A DNA stretch of 34,137 nt, taken from Planctomicrobium piriforme. Its GTDB lineage: Bacteria; Planctomycetota; Planctomycetia; Planctomycetales; Planctomycetaceae. The stretch spans positions 1-34,137 of the forward strand of contig CAMATH010000093.1 in the NCBI GenBank assembly GCA_945860955.1. Direction: 5' to 3'. The notes below the pieces were generated by a model that worked only from the letters and a program-made list of their open reading frames with translations, was not told the DNA's origin and did not search any database. The position numbers and the translations under genes are program-made. Each line of letters begins with the position of its first letter. Within the stretch, counting starts at the first letter, position 1. Positions 7,972-17,022 of the stretch are shown piece by piece.

Positions 7972-9030
7972 TTACTTCAGACTCGCCAGATCGACATCGT
8001 GCGCGATGCACGCCACGCAGTCTCCCTGCGCGACGAGGGCGGGACCACGCGTCGCCAGCAGCACCCCCGACGTCGGAGCGATAATCGGGACCGGTTCCCG
8101 ATCGGGGCGTTCGAGAAAGTGAATCTGCGCCACCGTCTGACCGGTCGCCACGTCGGCCCCCAGCGGAACCAGCGCTTCAAACACTCCCGATTCGGGTGCG
8201 AAGCGGTAATCGTCGCGACTGAGTGCCTGCACCCAGCGGGTTGGCGGCAACCCCAGTCCCTGGCGCGTCACCGGTTCCCCCGTCAGCACACCGAAGTGCC
8301 GCAGAACGTTCGAAAGTCCCACCTGCGTGATCGTGTGAACTCCCGAGGGGACCGGTTCTCCCCCTCCCATTTCGGTCGTCACCACAATCTTGCCCTGGTT
8401 TTCCGCCTCGACCGGCAGCAGTCCTGAGCCGGCGACGTCGGCGTAGACGAACGAGATATCGGTGTTCCACGCCTCGACACCGGCGGTCATCGTGGCCCGC
8501 TGTTTCAGGTCGGGAACCAGGTGCATGGTCGCACACGGGACGAAATCCATACTCCGTCCTCCGGTATGGATATCGATCACGATATCGGCCATTGGGAACA
8601 GAACCGTGGTCAGATAGTGCGCGATGATCGACGTCACGCTGCCGTCTGCTTTGCCTGGAAACGCCCGGTTCAGATTCATCCCATCGAGGGGCGACAACCG
8701 TGTCGACGCTTTCGCTGCCGGAAAGTTGAGCGACGGAATCAGAATCAGCCGGCCTCGAACGTGGCTCGGTTCGAGATTTCGGCACAGTTTCATGATGGCG
8801 ATCTGCCCCGGGTACTCATCGCCATGGTTGCCCCCGCTGGCCAGCGCCGTGGGGCCGTCGCCATTCTTGATCACCGTGATCGGCACCAGCAGATTCGCCC
8901 ACCCGCCCAGATTGTACGAGTACGGCACCATCAAGTGCCCGTGCTGTTTTCCCGGAAGGTCGAAATCGACGGTCGCGTGGATCGGGGACGGGGAGGTTGC
9001 AGGGGAGGTCGCGGCAGGTTTCTTGCTCAT
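7972..9030 (-). CDS. Succinylglutamate desuccinylase/aspartoacylase family deacylase (DoeB-like)
   Basis: This 352-residue zinc enzyme belongs to the M14-like AstE/AspA family, which hydrolyses N-acyl amino acids. Zinc ligands are His69 and Glu72 in GGNHGDE and His155 in DIHTGG. The substrate-binding DGMNLNRAFPG segment (116-126) is the family's NxxR signature. The glycine-rich and lipoyl-like C-terminal beta domain (about 275-345) and overall length are like DoeB, the N-alpha-acetyl-2,4-diaminobutyrate deacetylase of ectoine breakdown. No other ectoine genes are present, so that substrate is not claimed. Its start overlaps the comM stop as ATGA (9027-9030), which implies translational coupling. 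The N-terminal 20 residues are Ala/Pro/Ser-rich. Confidence 0.88.
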   Translation of the reverse strand: MSKKPAATSPATSPSPIHATVDFDLPGKQHGHLMVPYSYNLGGWANLLVPITVIKNGDGPTALASGGNHGDEYPGQIAIMKLCRNLEPSHVRGRLILIPSLNFPAAKASTRLSPLDGMNLNRAFPGKADGSVTSIIAHYLTTVLFPMADIVIDIHTGGRSMDFVPCATMHLVPDLKQRATMTAGVEAWNTDISFVYADVAGSGLLPVEAENQGKIVVTTEMGGGEPVPSGVHTITQVGLSNVLRHFGVLTGEPVTRQGLGLPPTRWVQALSRDDYRFAPESGVFEALVPLGADVATGQTVAQIHFLERPDREPVPIIAPTSGVLLATRGPALVAQGDCVACIAHDVDLASLK

Positions 9031-10565
9031 TTGGCCCAGTAGTTTCGGTCGAGGGTTCGGTAGTTGATCGCTTCGCTGAGGTGCTGCGACTGAATGTTGG
9101 GACTCTGGTCGAGGTCGGCGACAGTGCGGGAGACTCGCAAAATCTTGTCGTGCGCACGGGCCGACAATCCCATCTCTTCCATCGCCGTCTTTAACAACGC
9201 TTCGGCACCACGGTCGAGTTTACAATGCTTGCGGATCTGCCGGGGAGTCATCCGGCCGTTGAGTGTGTTGCGGTCGTCGGCGAACCGCTCGGTCTGGATC
9301 GTACGGGCGGCGATCACCTGCGCCCGCATCTGGGCGCTCGTGGTGCCGACCTGGGCGTCGGACAATTCGCGGAACGGGACTGCGGTCACTTCCAGATGAA
9401 TGTCAATGCGATCGAGCAACGGGCCGCTGATCTTGCCGATGTACTTTTCAACCTGCATCGGCAGGCAATTGCAATTTCGCCGGGGATCGCCACGGTAACC
9501 GCACGGGCAGGGGTTGAGTGCCGCCACCAGCATGAGGTTTGCGGGAAACGTCACGCTGCCAATGGCGCGGGAGATTGTGACGTTGCCCGATTCGAGCGGT
9601 TGCCGGAGTACTTCGAGCGTTCGGCGGTTGAATTCGGGAAGTTCGTCCAGGAACAAAACTCCGTTGTGTGCCAGTGAGATTTCCCCTGGTTTAGGCGTGC
9701 TGCCCCCGCCGACGAGTCCCGCTTCACTGACGGTATGGTGCGGCGCGCGAAACGGCCGTTGCAGCAGGAGCGACTGCCCCGCGGCGAGCGCGCCGATCGC
9801 GGAATAGACCTGCGTCGTTTGCAAACTCTCGAGCGGACTGAGATCGGGGAGAATCGTCCCCAAACGTTGCGCGACGAGCGTCTTGCCTGTTCCCGGTGAC
9901 CCGAGCATCAGGAGATGGTGTCCCCCCGCCGCCGCCACGGTGACGGCTCGTTTCGCCATCTCCTGTCCCTTGACGTCCGAGTAGTCAATATCGTAGCCGG
10001 CGAACTGAGACTGTACGTCGTTCCAACTGAACGGCGTCGGCTCAATGTTGAGTTGACCGCTGTACCAGCCGACCGCCTCGGCGAGCGATCCAACGGCGAT
10101 TGTTTCGACCCCCTCGACAACGGCGGCCTCCTGCGCGTTGGCGACGGGGACGACAATGCCGCGCAGTCCCTGCTCACGCGCGGCGATCGACATCGCCAGC
10201 GCCCCCTTCACCGGGCGAATTGTTCCGTCCAATGCCAATTCACCGACGGCGGCGTGCGTGGCGAACCGTTCCGACTGCAACTGCCCGCTGGCGGTCAGCA
10301 TTCCCAGCGCGATCGGCAAGTCGACCGCCGCCGCCTCTTTGGGAAACTCAGCCGGAGAGAGGTTGATCACCACCCGCTCAATCGGGCGATTGTACCCCGT
10401 ATTCACCAACGCCCGTTCGGTCCGGTGAATACTCTCTTTGACCGCCGTCTCGGCCAAACCGACCAGAATGGTCTTGGGGAGCGCGGCGGGAGAGATATCG
10501 ACCTCCACTTCAACGGGAAGCGCCTGGATGCCGAACAGGGAATAGGACGAAAGCTTGGCCAACAT
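9027..10565 (-). CDS. comM: YifB/ComM family Mg-chelatase-like AAA+ ATPase
   Basis: This 512-residue protein has the full ComM layout. An N-terminal Lon-protease-like ChlI domain covers about 20-165. The AAA+ module has Walker A GSPGTGKT (222-229) and Walker B GVLFLDELPEF (302-312). A Cys-containing loop follows (NPCPCGYRGDP and NCNC), then a C-terminal helical Mg-chelatase domain with SARAHDKILRVSRTVADL. In naturally competent bacteria ComM is a hexameric helicase that drives branch migration during transformation; it is also widespread in species not known to be competent. The start at 10565 gives the usual family opening and has no SD. It is coupled by 4 bases to the DoeB-like gene. No other competence gene is nearby. 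Confidence 0.95.
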   Translation of the reverse strand: MLAKLSSYSLFGIQALPVEVEVDISPAALPKTILVGLAETAVKESIHRTERALVNTGYNRPIERVVINLSPAEFPKEAAAVDLPIALGMLTASGQLQSERFATHAAVGELALDGTIRPVKGALAMSIAAREQGLRGIVVPVANAQEAAVVEGVETIAVGSLAEAVGWYSGQLNIEPTPFSWNDVQSQFAGYDIDYSDVKGQEMAKRAVTVAAAGGHHLLMLGSPGTGKTLVAQRLGTILPDLSPLESLQTTQVYSAIGALAAGQSLLLQRPFRAPHHTVSEAGLVGGGSTPKPGEISLAHNGVLFLDELPEFNRRTLEVLRQPLESGNVTISRAIGSVTFPANLMLVAALNPCPCGYRGDPRRNCNCLPMQVEKYIGKISGPLLDRIDIHLEVTAVPFRELSDAQVGTTSAQMRAQVIAARTIQTERFADDRNTLNGRMTPRQIRKHCKLDRGAEALLKTAMEEMGLSARAHDKILRVSRTVADLDQSPNIQSQHLSEAINYRTLDRNYWAK

Positions 10566-10633
10566 GGAGGAACTTCACCTGCCGAGGGGTGTTCACCGCC
10601 AGGGGAATGCGGTTTCCTCTGACGAATGTACGT

Positions 10634-10662
10634 ATGTTACGTTTTTCGGTCGGCCGAGGCAA
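10634..10662 (-). promoter_or_regulatory. Candidate sigma-70-type promoter for comM
   Basis: On the minus strand TTGCCT (10657-10662) and TAACAT (10634-10639) are 17 bases apart, each matching four of six consensus bases. The -10 lies about 70 bases upstream of the comM ATG. It is a moderate match only. Confidence 0.3.
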
Positions 10663-10940
10663 CCCAAAAACGGGTCGATTTCGATGACCATGGCGAAACG
10701 CGGCTTCATTTCGGACGGCGAGTCAAGTGCACGCGGCGACCATGTGAATGCCCACGTCGGGTCATCTGTCGTCACACGGGCTTTCGTAGTCGCGGCGCCC
10801 GACGTGTGGTGAATTTCAACTGGCGGTTCCGTGGCCGATCCGATTGGCATCTGCTCCGTACCGGCGCGCAGGGATAGTGTGTTGCGCAAATCTCACGCTC
10901 GCAAAATGCGACGCACGATCTGGTTGGCTACAACGCGGGT

Positions 10941-11072
10941 ATGGTCAACGAATTCGAACTGCCAATACGACGACATCTGCTCAGCGCTTCATGCGAGCAG
11001 CTTCGGCAATTTCTGCGGCCGGCGCACGAACTCCACGCGCTGGCCGCACTTTTGGCGAGGGACTTGGAGTGA
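10941..11072 (+). CDS. Possible small protein of 43 residues (doubtful)
   Basis: An ATG-started frame encodes a 43-residue Leu/Arg/His-rich peptide beginning MVNEFELPIRRHLL and ending ALLARDLE. It would form amphipathic helices and looks more protein-like than other short frames in this gap. There is no SD, no recognised family and no partner. It may equally be a gene remnant or chance. Confidence 0.2.
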   Translation: MVNEFELPIRRHLLSASCEQLRQFLRPAHELHALAALLARDLE

Positions 11073-11220
11073 CCCGGGAAGGAGCTGCATAATCCGATCG
11101 TTTGTACGTCACCGATCAATTCTTCAGCCGCTGGTGCCGCCCTGGCGGCTCGCCTCGCCACGTGGGGAATCGGCCGTTATGCTGCGGGCTGAAAATGTTC
11201 ACGCGATGTTGTGCCGATCC

Positions 11221-12435
11221 ATGTCTCAACCGACCGAAACGCCGTCCCTCCTTCCTGCGACCGAGCGAGCGTTCTCTTCTGGCGAGCGGTTGGTTTATAT
11301 CGACGGACTTCGCGGAGCCGCTTCGCTCGCCGTCGCCTGTTACCACATCACGCGATATACCCCGATCGCCACCGCGGCGCGCGGTTTCATCCCCGAATTC
11401 CTGCAGGGAATATTCGATCGGGGATGGGTGGGAGTGCAGGTGTTTTTCGTCATCAGCGGGTTCGTCATCGCATACAGTGTGCGAAACGCCCGGGTGACGC
11501 CGGGGTACGTGGCGAACTACGCGCTCCGACGATCGTTACGGCTCGATCCGCCCTATTGGACAACGATCGCGTTCGTGCTGTTACTGCACGCGGTCTTGCA
11601 TCTGGGATTGGGTTGGGTTTCTCTGTTGGATGAGCCGGAACCGCTGAGTCCCCCGTTGTCGTGGTGGTTGGTGCTGTGCCACGTCCTTTACATCCACAAA
11701 ATCAACGGATACGACAGCCTTTCGGCCGGCTTCTGGACGCTGTGCATTGAGGTTCAATTTTACCTGTTGTACGTGACCAGTCTGGGACTCGCCCAATCCG
11801 TGGGCCGGCTTTTTCCGCGAAGAAAAAGTCGGGAAGCGAGCGATTCCGAGAGCCAGCCAGGCGCGTGGACTCCGACTGGGATTTGCCTGGCGGTCGCGCT
11901 GGGTGCGTTCGCGGTCGCATCGCTGTGGGTGTTCAGCGTCGACAGAGAAAAGTATGAAAACTGGCTGTCGTTCTTTTTCTACCTGTTCTTTCCGGGGTGT
12001 GCCGCGTGCTGGGTTCTCACGCGTCAGGTGCCCGCCGTCGTGTTCTGGGGTTATTTCGCTCTGGCCGTTGGCCGACTTTGGTTTGTGGGTGGGCTCGAAA
12101 GTGTCGGGGAGATGTTTGAGCTGAAGGCGGCGCTGGTGACGGCGCTGTCCATTCTGGTCCTGGGACGAACGGGCCGGTTGACGACGGCACTCAATTGGCA
12201 CTGGCTCCAGTACCTGGGGCGGATTTCCTACAGCCTCTATCTCATCCACTTTCCCGTGAGCCACTTCATTTGCACCGCGGTCGATCGCTGGAATAACGGC
12301 CCTCCATCTCCGGCGATTTCCGCCGGTGTACTGCTGGCATCGCTCCTGGCGAGTATCGCGTGCGCTCATTTACTGCACGTATTCGTCGAGGCTCCCAGCG
12401 TGCGGCTGGCGAACCGGTTTCGTCCCAAACCGTGA
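11221..12435 (+). CDS. Acyltransferase 3 family membrane protein
   Basis: This 404-residue polytopic membrane enzyme is of the acyltransferase-3 (OafA/NodX-like) family, which transfers acetyl or other acyl groups to sugars of exported polysaccharides or lipids. Signatures are YIDGLRG (26-32), His42 in ACYHITRY, the GVQVFFVISGFVIAY segment (71-85) and RRSLRLDPPYW (103-113). The C-terminal LGRISYSLYLIHFPV is also a family hallmark. About ten membrane segments follow. The ATG at 11221 puts the GLRG motif near residue 30, as usual. The open frame continues upstream to 10831 but reads as low-quality Arg/Ser-rich sequence. No SD is visible. No polysaccharide genes are adjacent, so the acceptor is unknown. 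Confidence 0.9.
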   Translation: MSQPTETPSLLPATERAFSSGERLVYIDGLRGAASLAVACYHITRYTPIATAARGFIPEFLQGIFDRGWVGVQVFFVISGFVIAYSVRNARVTPGYVANYALRRSLRLDPPYWTTIAFVLLLHAVLHLGLGWVSLLDEPEPLSPPLSWWLVLCHVLYIHKINGYDSLSAGFWTLCIEVQFYLLYVTSLGLAQSVGRLFPRRKSREASDSESQPGAWTPTGICLAVALGAFAVASLWVFSVDREKYENWLSFFFYLFFPGCAACWVLTRQVPAVVFWGYFALAVGRLWFVGGLESVGEMFELKAALVTALSILVLGRTGRLTTALNWHWLQYLGRISYSLYLIHFPVSHFICTAVDRWNNGPPSPAISAGVLLASLLASIACAHLLHVFVEAPSVRLANRFRPKP

Positions 12436-12450
12436 GAATGAATCGCTCGA

Positions 12451-15400
12451 TTATTCGGCGGTCCGAGCGAATCGTGGCAAATACGCAGCGGTCATGCGGT
12501 CGGTTAGCAAGATCACCGACGAATTCGTTACTGTGATCGGTGTTGCCGCGGGGGAGCCCGGCACGTGGAAGCGTTCGCAACGTCGGCCCGTGCGACGGTC
12601 GAGGCAATCGACGTCCAGGCGTGATTCGTTCTGATCGCTCGAGACCAGCAAGGTCTCACCGGCAACCTGCAACCGCAATTTCGGGTGGGGAGCGGCGGAT
12701 TCCCAGAGGTATTCCCAGATCAGATGCCCATCCGATAGCGAGTGACACCGCACGACGGGTCCAAAGGCGATAACCAGTCGCTCTTCGTCAACTAGTAGGA
12801 CCGGGGAAGGGGAATTCGCGGTGACGGGAAGTCGAAGCTGCCAGAGCGTTCCGCCATTTGCCGCCGAGCGCAGTGACACACAGAAGCCGTCGCGCTGGGA
12901 CAGAAATGCCGCGCCATTATCCAAAGGGAGATCGCCCTGCCGATAGGCCTCTCGCACTCCGTCGTGGATCAAGTTGGGGGTTCGCAGGTTGAGTTGCCCG
13001 GTTCGACCATCGAAATCATGAAACGAGTCGGCGCAACGGGCCACTCCCCAAACCGCATCCGAGGAGCCGATGCGCGGGTCGTCGATCCAGTCGTGGCCTG
13101 GTGGGGTGGGAACATCACGGGCGAAACCGTCGTCGATATCAAAAAACAACGTCCGTCTGGGATGTGTCGTTTGAATCGCGACGATTTGATCGCGGACCAG
13201 CCAATAGGGTGAAATCCATCCCGCGGACGGGCGATAACGCCATTTCGCCTGGCCTTCGACCAGGGCGACTTCGGCACGCGCCAGGCTCATGCCGCCGCCG
13301 CGCGGGGCGTATCGCCACAATGATCGTCCTGTGGAGAGGTCAACAGCAGTCAATTCCACTGGGGGGGCGAATACCAGCAGCACATTTCCCGCCACTCGCA
13401 TTTGAGGCAATTCGCCAATCTTGTCGCGCGGGGGGGCCGGTCGACTCCAGCGCAGGGTGCCGGTCGTCGCATCCCAGGCGCATACCCGCGATCGAGTGGC
13501 CATGATCGTGAGGTGGGAGTTTCCGCCCGCCCATTCGACCGGTTCGACCAAGGGGATTGTCCATCGGACGTCCCCGCTCAGATACGAACGGCAAACGGCT
13601 TGCTGCCCTGCGGTGAGCAACCAGTCGGGAGGGCCGGCAGGGGGGCGTGAATCGGGCAGAAAGACCCGAATTCCGCCGGAACCGTCGACTCGCCAGAGGC
13701 ACGATCCCAGGGGAGTGGAGTGGCCCGCTGTACCTGAACCGCTGGAGGGCCGCCTCCTTCGCCAGACCACCGTCTCCATTTCCCCGGAAGGAACTGCATC
13801 GGTGGAGCCGGTTTCTTCCGGCCTCGCCAGGACACCCTGAAGCCGGTTGGAGGCCCATTCACGGATCGCGGGGTCAGAGGCATGGTTCTCAAGCGCCTGA
13901 TACAGCGCGGTTGCGGTCGCGAAATCACTTTGCTTCTCTGCGATTTCCGTCCCCGATTTGACGACGGAGGCTAGTTCGGGAGTCAGTCTCACGTCGGTCA
14001 ACCAAACAGGCAGGTTGGACACTCTCCCCCGTGCCAATTCCCGCCGGAGTTTTTCTGTCGTCTGGCCGGCGATCTTCAGGTCGAATGCGTTTCGCAGGAT
14101 TTCCCGCGCGCGAGACAATTCCACATCACACACCATGGAAACAGTTTTCGTCTGTCCCGCTCCGGGTGGTAAACGAACCAGATCAGGATCTTCGCGAATC
14201 GTGTTCAAAACGGTGACAGCATCGGTGACCTCTCCCGTCTTGAAGTGCGCGTTGGCCTCTTCGATCATCGCCGACGCACGAATTTCCTTCAAAGGGGAGT
14301 TCTGAGAGGTCAAACGGTAAAACTCCGCGGCGATCAGGGGTTCTCGCTGGTCGCGTGCGGCATCAGCCCGAATTCTCGCAAGATTCGCCAGATGTTCGCG
14401 AGCCCGAGCGTGCGCGGATTGACCGTACCACTCGGAATCCACGGTCGAGTCAAGGAGCAGTCGATACAGGTCGATGGCGGTGGAAGTCGCTCCCTCGGCT
14501 TCCTCGTGAAGTGCCAGGCGGAGTCCGGGAAGTGACTGGTTCGGCTGGGCCGCCATGTCCTGTTCCAATCGAATCTTGCGATTCGCGTACTCCCAGAACG
14601 CCACCATTCGGTCTGACTGGGCGCACACCAAAAAACCGTCGGCGATGACCAGGTTTCCGCCCCCGGGAAGCTGATGCTGCCCTGTCAGTGAGATTTCGCG
14701 ACGAACCCGGCCGGTGGCCGCCTCAACTACCAGGATTTCGTCGAAACGGGGCCAGTAGACGAAGTCTCCGGCGAGTGTCCCGCGCCCGTGTGTTTTGGCT
14801 TCCGGCCCATCCCGCCCCCGTGACCAGGCGACAGCGCCGGTTTCGGGGACCAGGCCCCACAGTTGATCACCCGCGACGATGACGCGATTGTGGCCGACTC
14901 CAATAATCTGGCGAGCGGAGCCTGGCAGGGGACGGTCCCAAAGCCGGATGCCACTGTTGGCGTCGAAAGCGAAAATCGAGTTCGAATCGGTCGGGGCGAC
15001 AAACACGATTCCGTCGTGGATGACGCAGGGATTTGGCCCCAGCGTCTGGCGATCATGGAATTCACGAACCTTGTCGAATTCCATCCGGTTGTAGGTCGCC
15101 CCCCACAACAGGTCGCCTGATCGGGCGTCGACAGCGGCGACGGCACCGAGATTGGTGGCGCAATAGACCCGACCATCAGCGGCCGACAAGAGCAGATGCT
15201 GCTGTTCGTCGTAATCTCCCGCGAACAAATCCAGTCCCTGGCACAAACGCCGGTTCCAGATCACCGTCCCAGTCGCCGGTTCCAGGCAGGCGATGTGCAA
15301 CGTCGGTTGGGGTGTACTCTTTCTGAGGAGGACATACAGGCGATCTTCGAATGGCATCGGGGCACCGTCGAACACCCAGTTGCCGACTTCGTCCGCGAAG

Positions 15401-16755
15401 TGATCCGCGGAAACCGACCAGAGCAAATCCCCTTCGCGCGCCAGGTCAAGACAAACGAGCGTGCTGGGGAGCGCTTCCACCAAGGCGGCGGCCCCGCGCG
15501 AGGGACCACCACGGCCCAGCCGTGCGAACAACCGATTGTCGGCGATGGACAGGCTGAAAGCCGGGAGGCCCACGCGCTGACCTCCGGGTCGGATTGGCCC
15601 CCGCGGATCGAGCGAATGAATGATGGGTGAATCGCCCCATAACGGGCGGGCGTCGCCGCGACTGGAGAGAGCCAGTGCGCGAATCGACGTTTCATCGCAA
15701 AAGAAGACCCCCTGATCATGGATCAGGGGAAACGTCGCCAACACGACGTGTGAAGAACTCACCCGGTCGTTGAGCGGTCCCTGATTGAGAAAACGGGCTT
15801 CAAACGGATTCTGCGACCTGGCTTCACGAAAATCGACTTGTACTTTGGACAGCGGCGTCAGCCAGCGGATCGCTCCCACGTCGACCGCTTCCGACATGAT
15901 GCGCGTCCGCGAAGCGGAACCTCCCAAGGTGTCACTGTGCGCAGGGTCGAGTGTTACCGCGCCACCGGCGGCACGAACTTCCCGATCAAGGATATCGGCC
16001 AGTTGACCGGAGGCCCCCGCCAGTTCTCCGGTGTCGTTCGGATGACGTTTGCGGAATTGAAGAGACTCGCGCAGGGCGCGTTCCCTGTCACCTGCGGCCA
16101 GGCTCGCCAGCACCATCCGCGCCCTCAGCAGCGAGAGTTCAACCCCCGGACGGGGATGATAGGCGACCGGAGGAATTCCCTCGGGGGGCGATTCGGAGTC
16201 AAAAGGGGGGAGCAACCGTTCCCAATATCCACGGGCCAGGTTGGCGTCCCCCCGTTCCAACGCGCGGTCGCCCAAAATCAACAAAGCCTTCGCGCTGTAT
16301 TGGCTATGTAAGGCCCGCTCCACAATCCGTTCGAGAAGCTCGTCATTCCCTTCGGCGAGCCCTTCGTCATACCAGCGACGGGCGAGCGGATCGACACGCG
16401 CCAGATGAGACTGGATTCCGTCGTCCGGGATGGCCGACAGCAGCAAATCGGCGGCGGCATGCACGCGCAGCAATCGGCCCGGATCGATCGAGACCAATCC
16501 GGTGGAGGGGATGGCAGTCGCCTGGTCAATGAGATCGGTCGCCTCGCGCCACTTGCGACTCAAAATCAACTCGCGAGCCGCCCCCAGCTTCCGTGAAGCA
16601 GTCGAGTCAATCTCGAAAAACACCGCATCGGCGGCGGGAGGAGGATCGCCCTGAGCCGAAACAGATCGGACAGTACCGAAGGCACAGATCAACAACAGCG
16701 TTGACACGATACCTTGTGTGGCGATTCCAGGAGGTCGCAGGCGTTCGCACAGCAT
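12451..16755 (-). CDS. Giant secreted PQQ-type beta-propeller/TPR protein (1434 aa)
   Basis: This is a 1434-residue exported protein. The signal peptide (about 1-35) ends near SVSAQG. Residues 50-260 form helical TPR-like repeats. About 330-725 is a first propeller of PQQ/BamB-type blades, with repeated units such as VDARSGDLLW (542-551), FDANSGIRLW (597-606) and VPETGAVAWSR (636-646). A second helical region spans about 745-985, and a second propeller about 1000-1425, with WDATTGTLRWSR and VDLSTGRSLWRY blades. No kinase, peptidase or transmembrane domain is seen. Such proteins may scaffold envelope complexes or bind PQQ or polysaccharide; none of this is shown here. The start at 16755 follows a small membrane gene by 7 bp. 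It has the same domain order as the 1508-aa protein at 25568-30094. Confidence 0.88.
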   Translation of the reverse strand: MLCERLRPPGIATQGIVSTLLLICAFGTVRSVSAQGDPPPAADAVFFEIDSTASRKLGAARELILSRKWREATDLIDQATAIPSTGLVSIDPGRLLRVHAAADLLLSAIPDDGIQSHLARVDPLARRWYDEGLAEGNDELLERIVERALHSQYSAKALLILGDRALERGDANLARGYWERLLPPFDSESPPEGIPPVAYHPRPGVELSLLRARMVLASLAAGDRERALRESLQFRKRHPNDTGELAGASGQLADILDREVRAAGGAVTLDPAHSDTLGGSASRTRIMSEAVDVGAIRWLTPLSKVQVDFREARSQNPFEARFLNQGPLNDRVSSSHVVLATFPLIHDQGVFFCDETSIRALALSSRGDARPLWGDSPIIHSLDPRGPIRPGGQRVGLPAFSLSIADNRLFARLGRGGPSRGAAALVEALPSTLVCLDLAREGDLLWSVSADHFADEVGNWVFDGAPMPFEDRLYVLLRKSTPQPTLHIACLEPATGTVIWNRRLCQGLDLFAGDYDEQQHLLLSAADGRVYCATNLGAVAAVDARSGDLLWGATYNRMEFDKVREFHDRQTLGPNPCVIHDGIVFVAPTDSNSIFAFDANSGIRLWDRPLPGSARQIIGVGHNRVIVAGDQLWGLVPETGAVAWSRGRDGPEAKTHGRGTLAGDFVYWPRFDEILVVEAATGRVRREISLTGQHQLPGGGNLVIADGFLVCAQSDRMVAFWEYANRKIRLEQDMAAQPNQSLPGLRLALHEEAEGATSTAIDLYRLLLDSTVDSEWYGQSAHARAREHLANLARIRADAARDQREPLIAAEFYRLTSQNSPLKEIRASAMIEEANAHFKTGEVTDAVTVLNTIREDPDLVRLPPGAGQTKTVSMVCDVELSRAREILRNAFDLKIAGQTTEKLRRELARGRVSNLPVWLTDVRLTPELASVVKSGTEIAEKQSDFATATALYQALENHASDPAIREWASNRLQGVLARPEETGSTDAVPSGEMETVVWRRRRPSSGSGTAGHSTPLGSCLWRVDGSGGIRVFLPDSRPPAGPPDWLLTAGQQAVCRSYLSGDVRWTIPLVEPVEWAGGNSHLTIMATRSRVCAWDATTGTLRWSRPAPPRDKIGELPQMRVAGNVLLVFAPPVELTAVDLSTGRSLWRYAPRGGGMSLARAEVALVEGQAKWRYRPSAGWISPYWLVRDQIVAIQTTHPRRTLFFDIDDGFARDVPTPPGHDWIDDPRIGSSDAVWGVARCADSFHDFDGRTGQLNLRTPNLIHDGVREAYRQGDLPLDNGAAFLSQRDGFCVSLRSAANGGTLWQLRLPVTANSPSPVLLVDEERLVIAFGPVVRCHSLSDGHLIWEYLWESAAPHPKLRLQVAGETLLVSSDQNESRLDVDCLDRRTGRRCERFHVPGSPAATPITVTNSSVILLTDRMTAAYLPRFARTAE

Positions 16756-16762
16756 GGTGGCA

Positions 16763-16930
16763 CTACCGGGGCTGGCGGAGCATCTGTCCGATGGAAAACA
16801 CCACGATCGCCAGCAATGTGGCCGTGGGCATCACCAACAGCGGGAAACCGAAGAACAGTTGCCAGCCAATAACGAGCGGCAAGAGCATCAGGACGGCCAG
16901 TTGCAGCAGAAAACCCAGGGACTGTCGCAC
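16763..16930 (-). CDS. Small membrane protein with two TM segments; 5' end possibly frameshifted
   Basis: This short frame encodes 55 residues from a GTG at 16930: MRQSLGFLLQ, then two strongly hydrophobic stretches (about 5-21 and 26-46) and a basic tail GQMLRQPR. It stops 7 bp before the 1434-aa protein's ATG, so the two are probably co-transcribed. The same frame stays protein-like upstream to a TAG at 16982-16984 (reading DLQQFVRLPPSHEVAPTVRQ), but has no ATG there. An ATG at 16988 would join this frame if one G of the GG in GTAGGATC were removed, giving about 74 residues. I take the gene as real but the start as unresolved. Function is unknown. Confidence 0.6.
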   Translation of the reverse strand: MRQSLGFLLQLAVLMLLPLVIGWQLFFGFPLLVMPTATLLAIVVFSIGQMLRQPR

Positions 16931-17022
16931 TGTCGGGGCAACTTCGTGAGATGGCGGGAGGCGGACGAACTGTTGCAGATCCTACCATGAATTTGACTAT
17001 CCGGGCTACTCCGCCACAAACC

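Larger units (their letters stand above)
10566..11220. other. 655-bp stretch without a convincing gene
   Basis: This lies between the divergent comM and acyltransferase genes. Both strands have short open frames, but their translations are Arg/Ser/Cys-rich and not protein-like, including the frame that runs into the acyltransferase from 10831. The only parts I can name are a candidate comM promoter (10634-10662) and a possible 43-codon frame (10941-11072). I see no RNA gene, long repeat or mobile-element end. Confidence 0.5.

Noticed and set aside
7972-9030. Assignment to ectoine degradation (doeB proper)
   Set aside because: No doeA, doeC, doeD or ectoine transport genes are in the window; only the family level is supported.
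10593-10889. 98-codon minus-strand frame upstream of comM
   Set aside because: No SD, no domain, and it covers the candidate comM promoter.
10831-11220. N-terminal extension of the acyltransferase
   Set aside because: The translation is Arg/Ser/Cys-rich, and the family's first motif is already correctly placed from the ATG at 11221.
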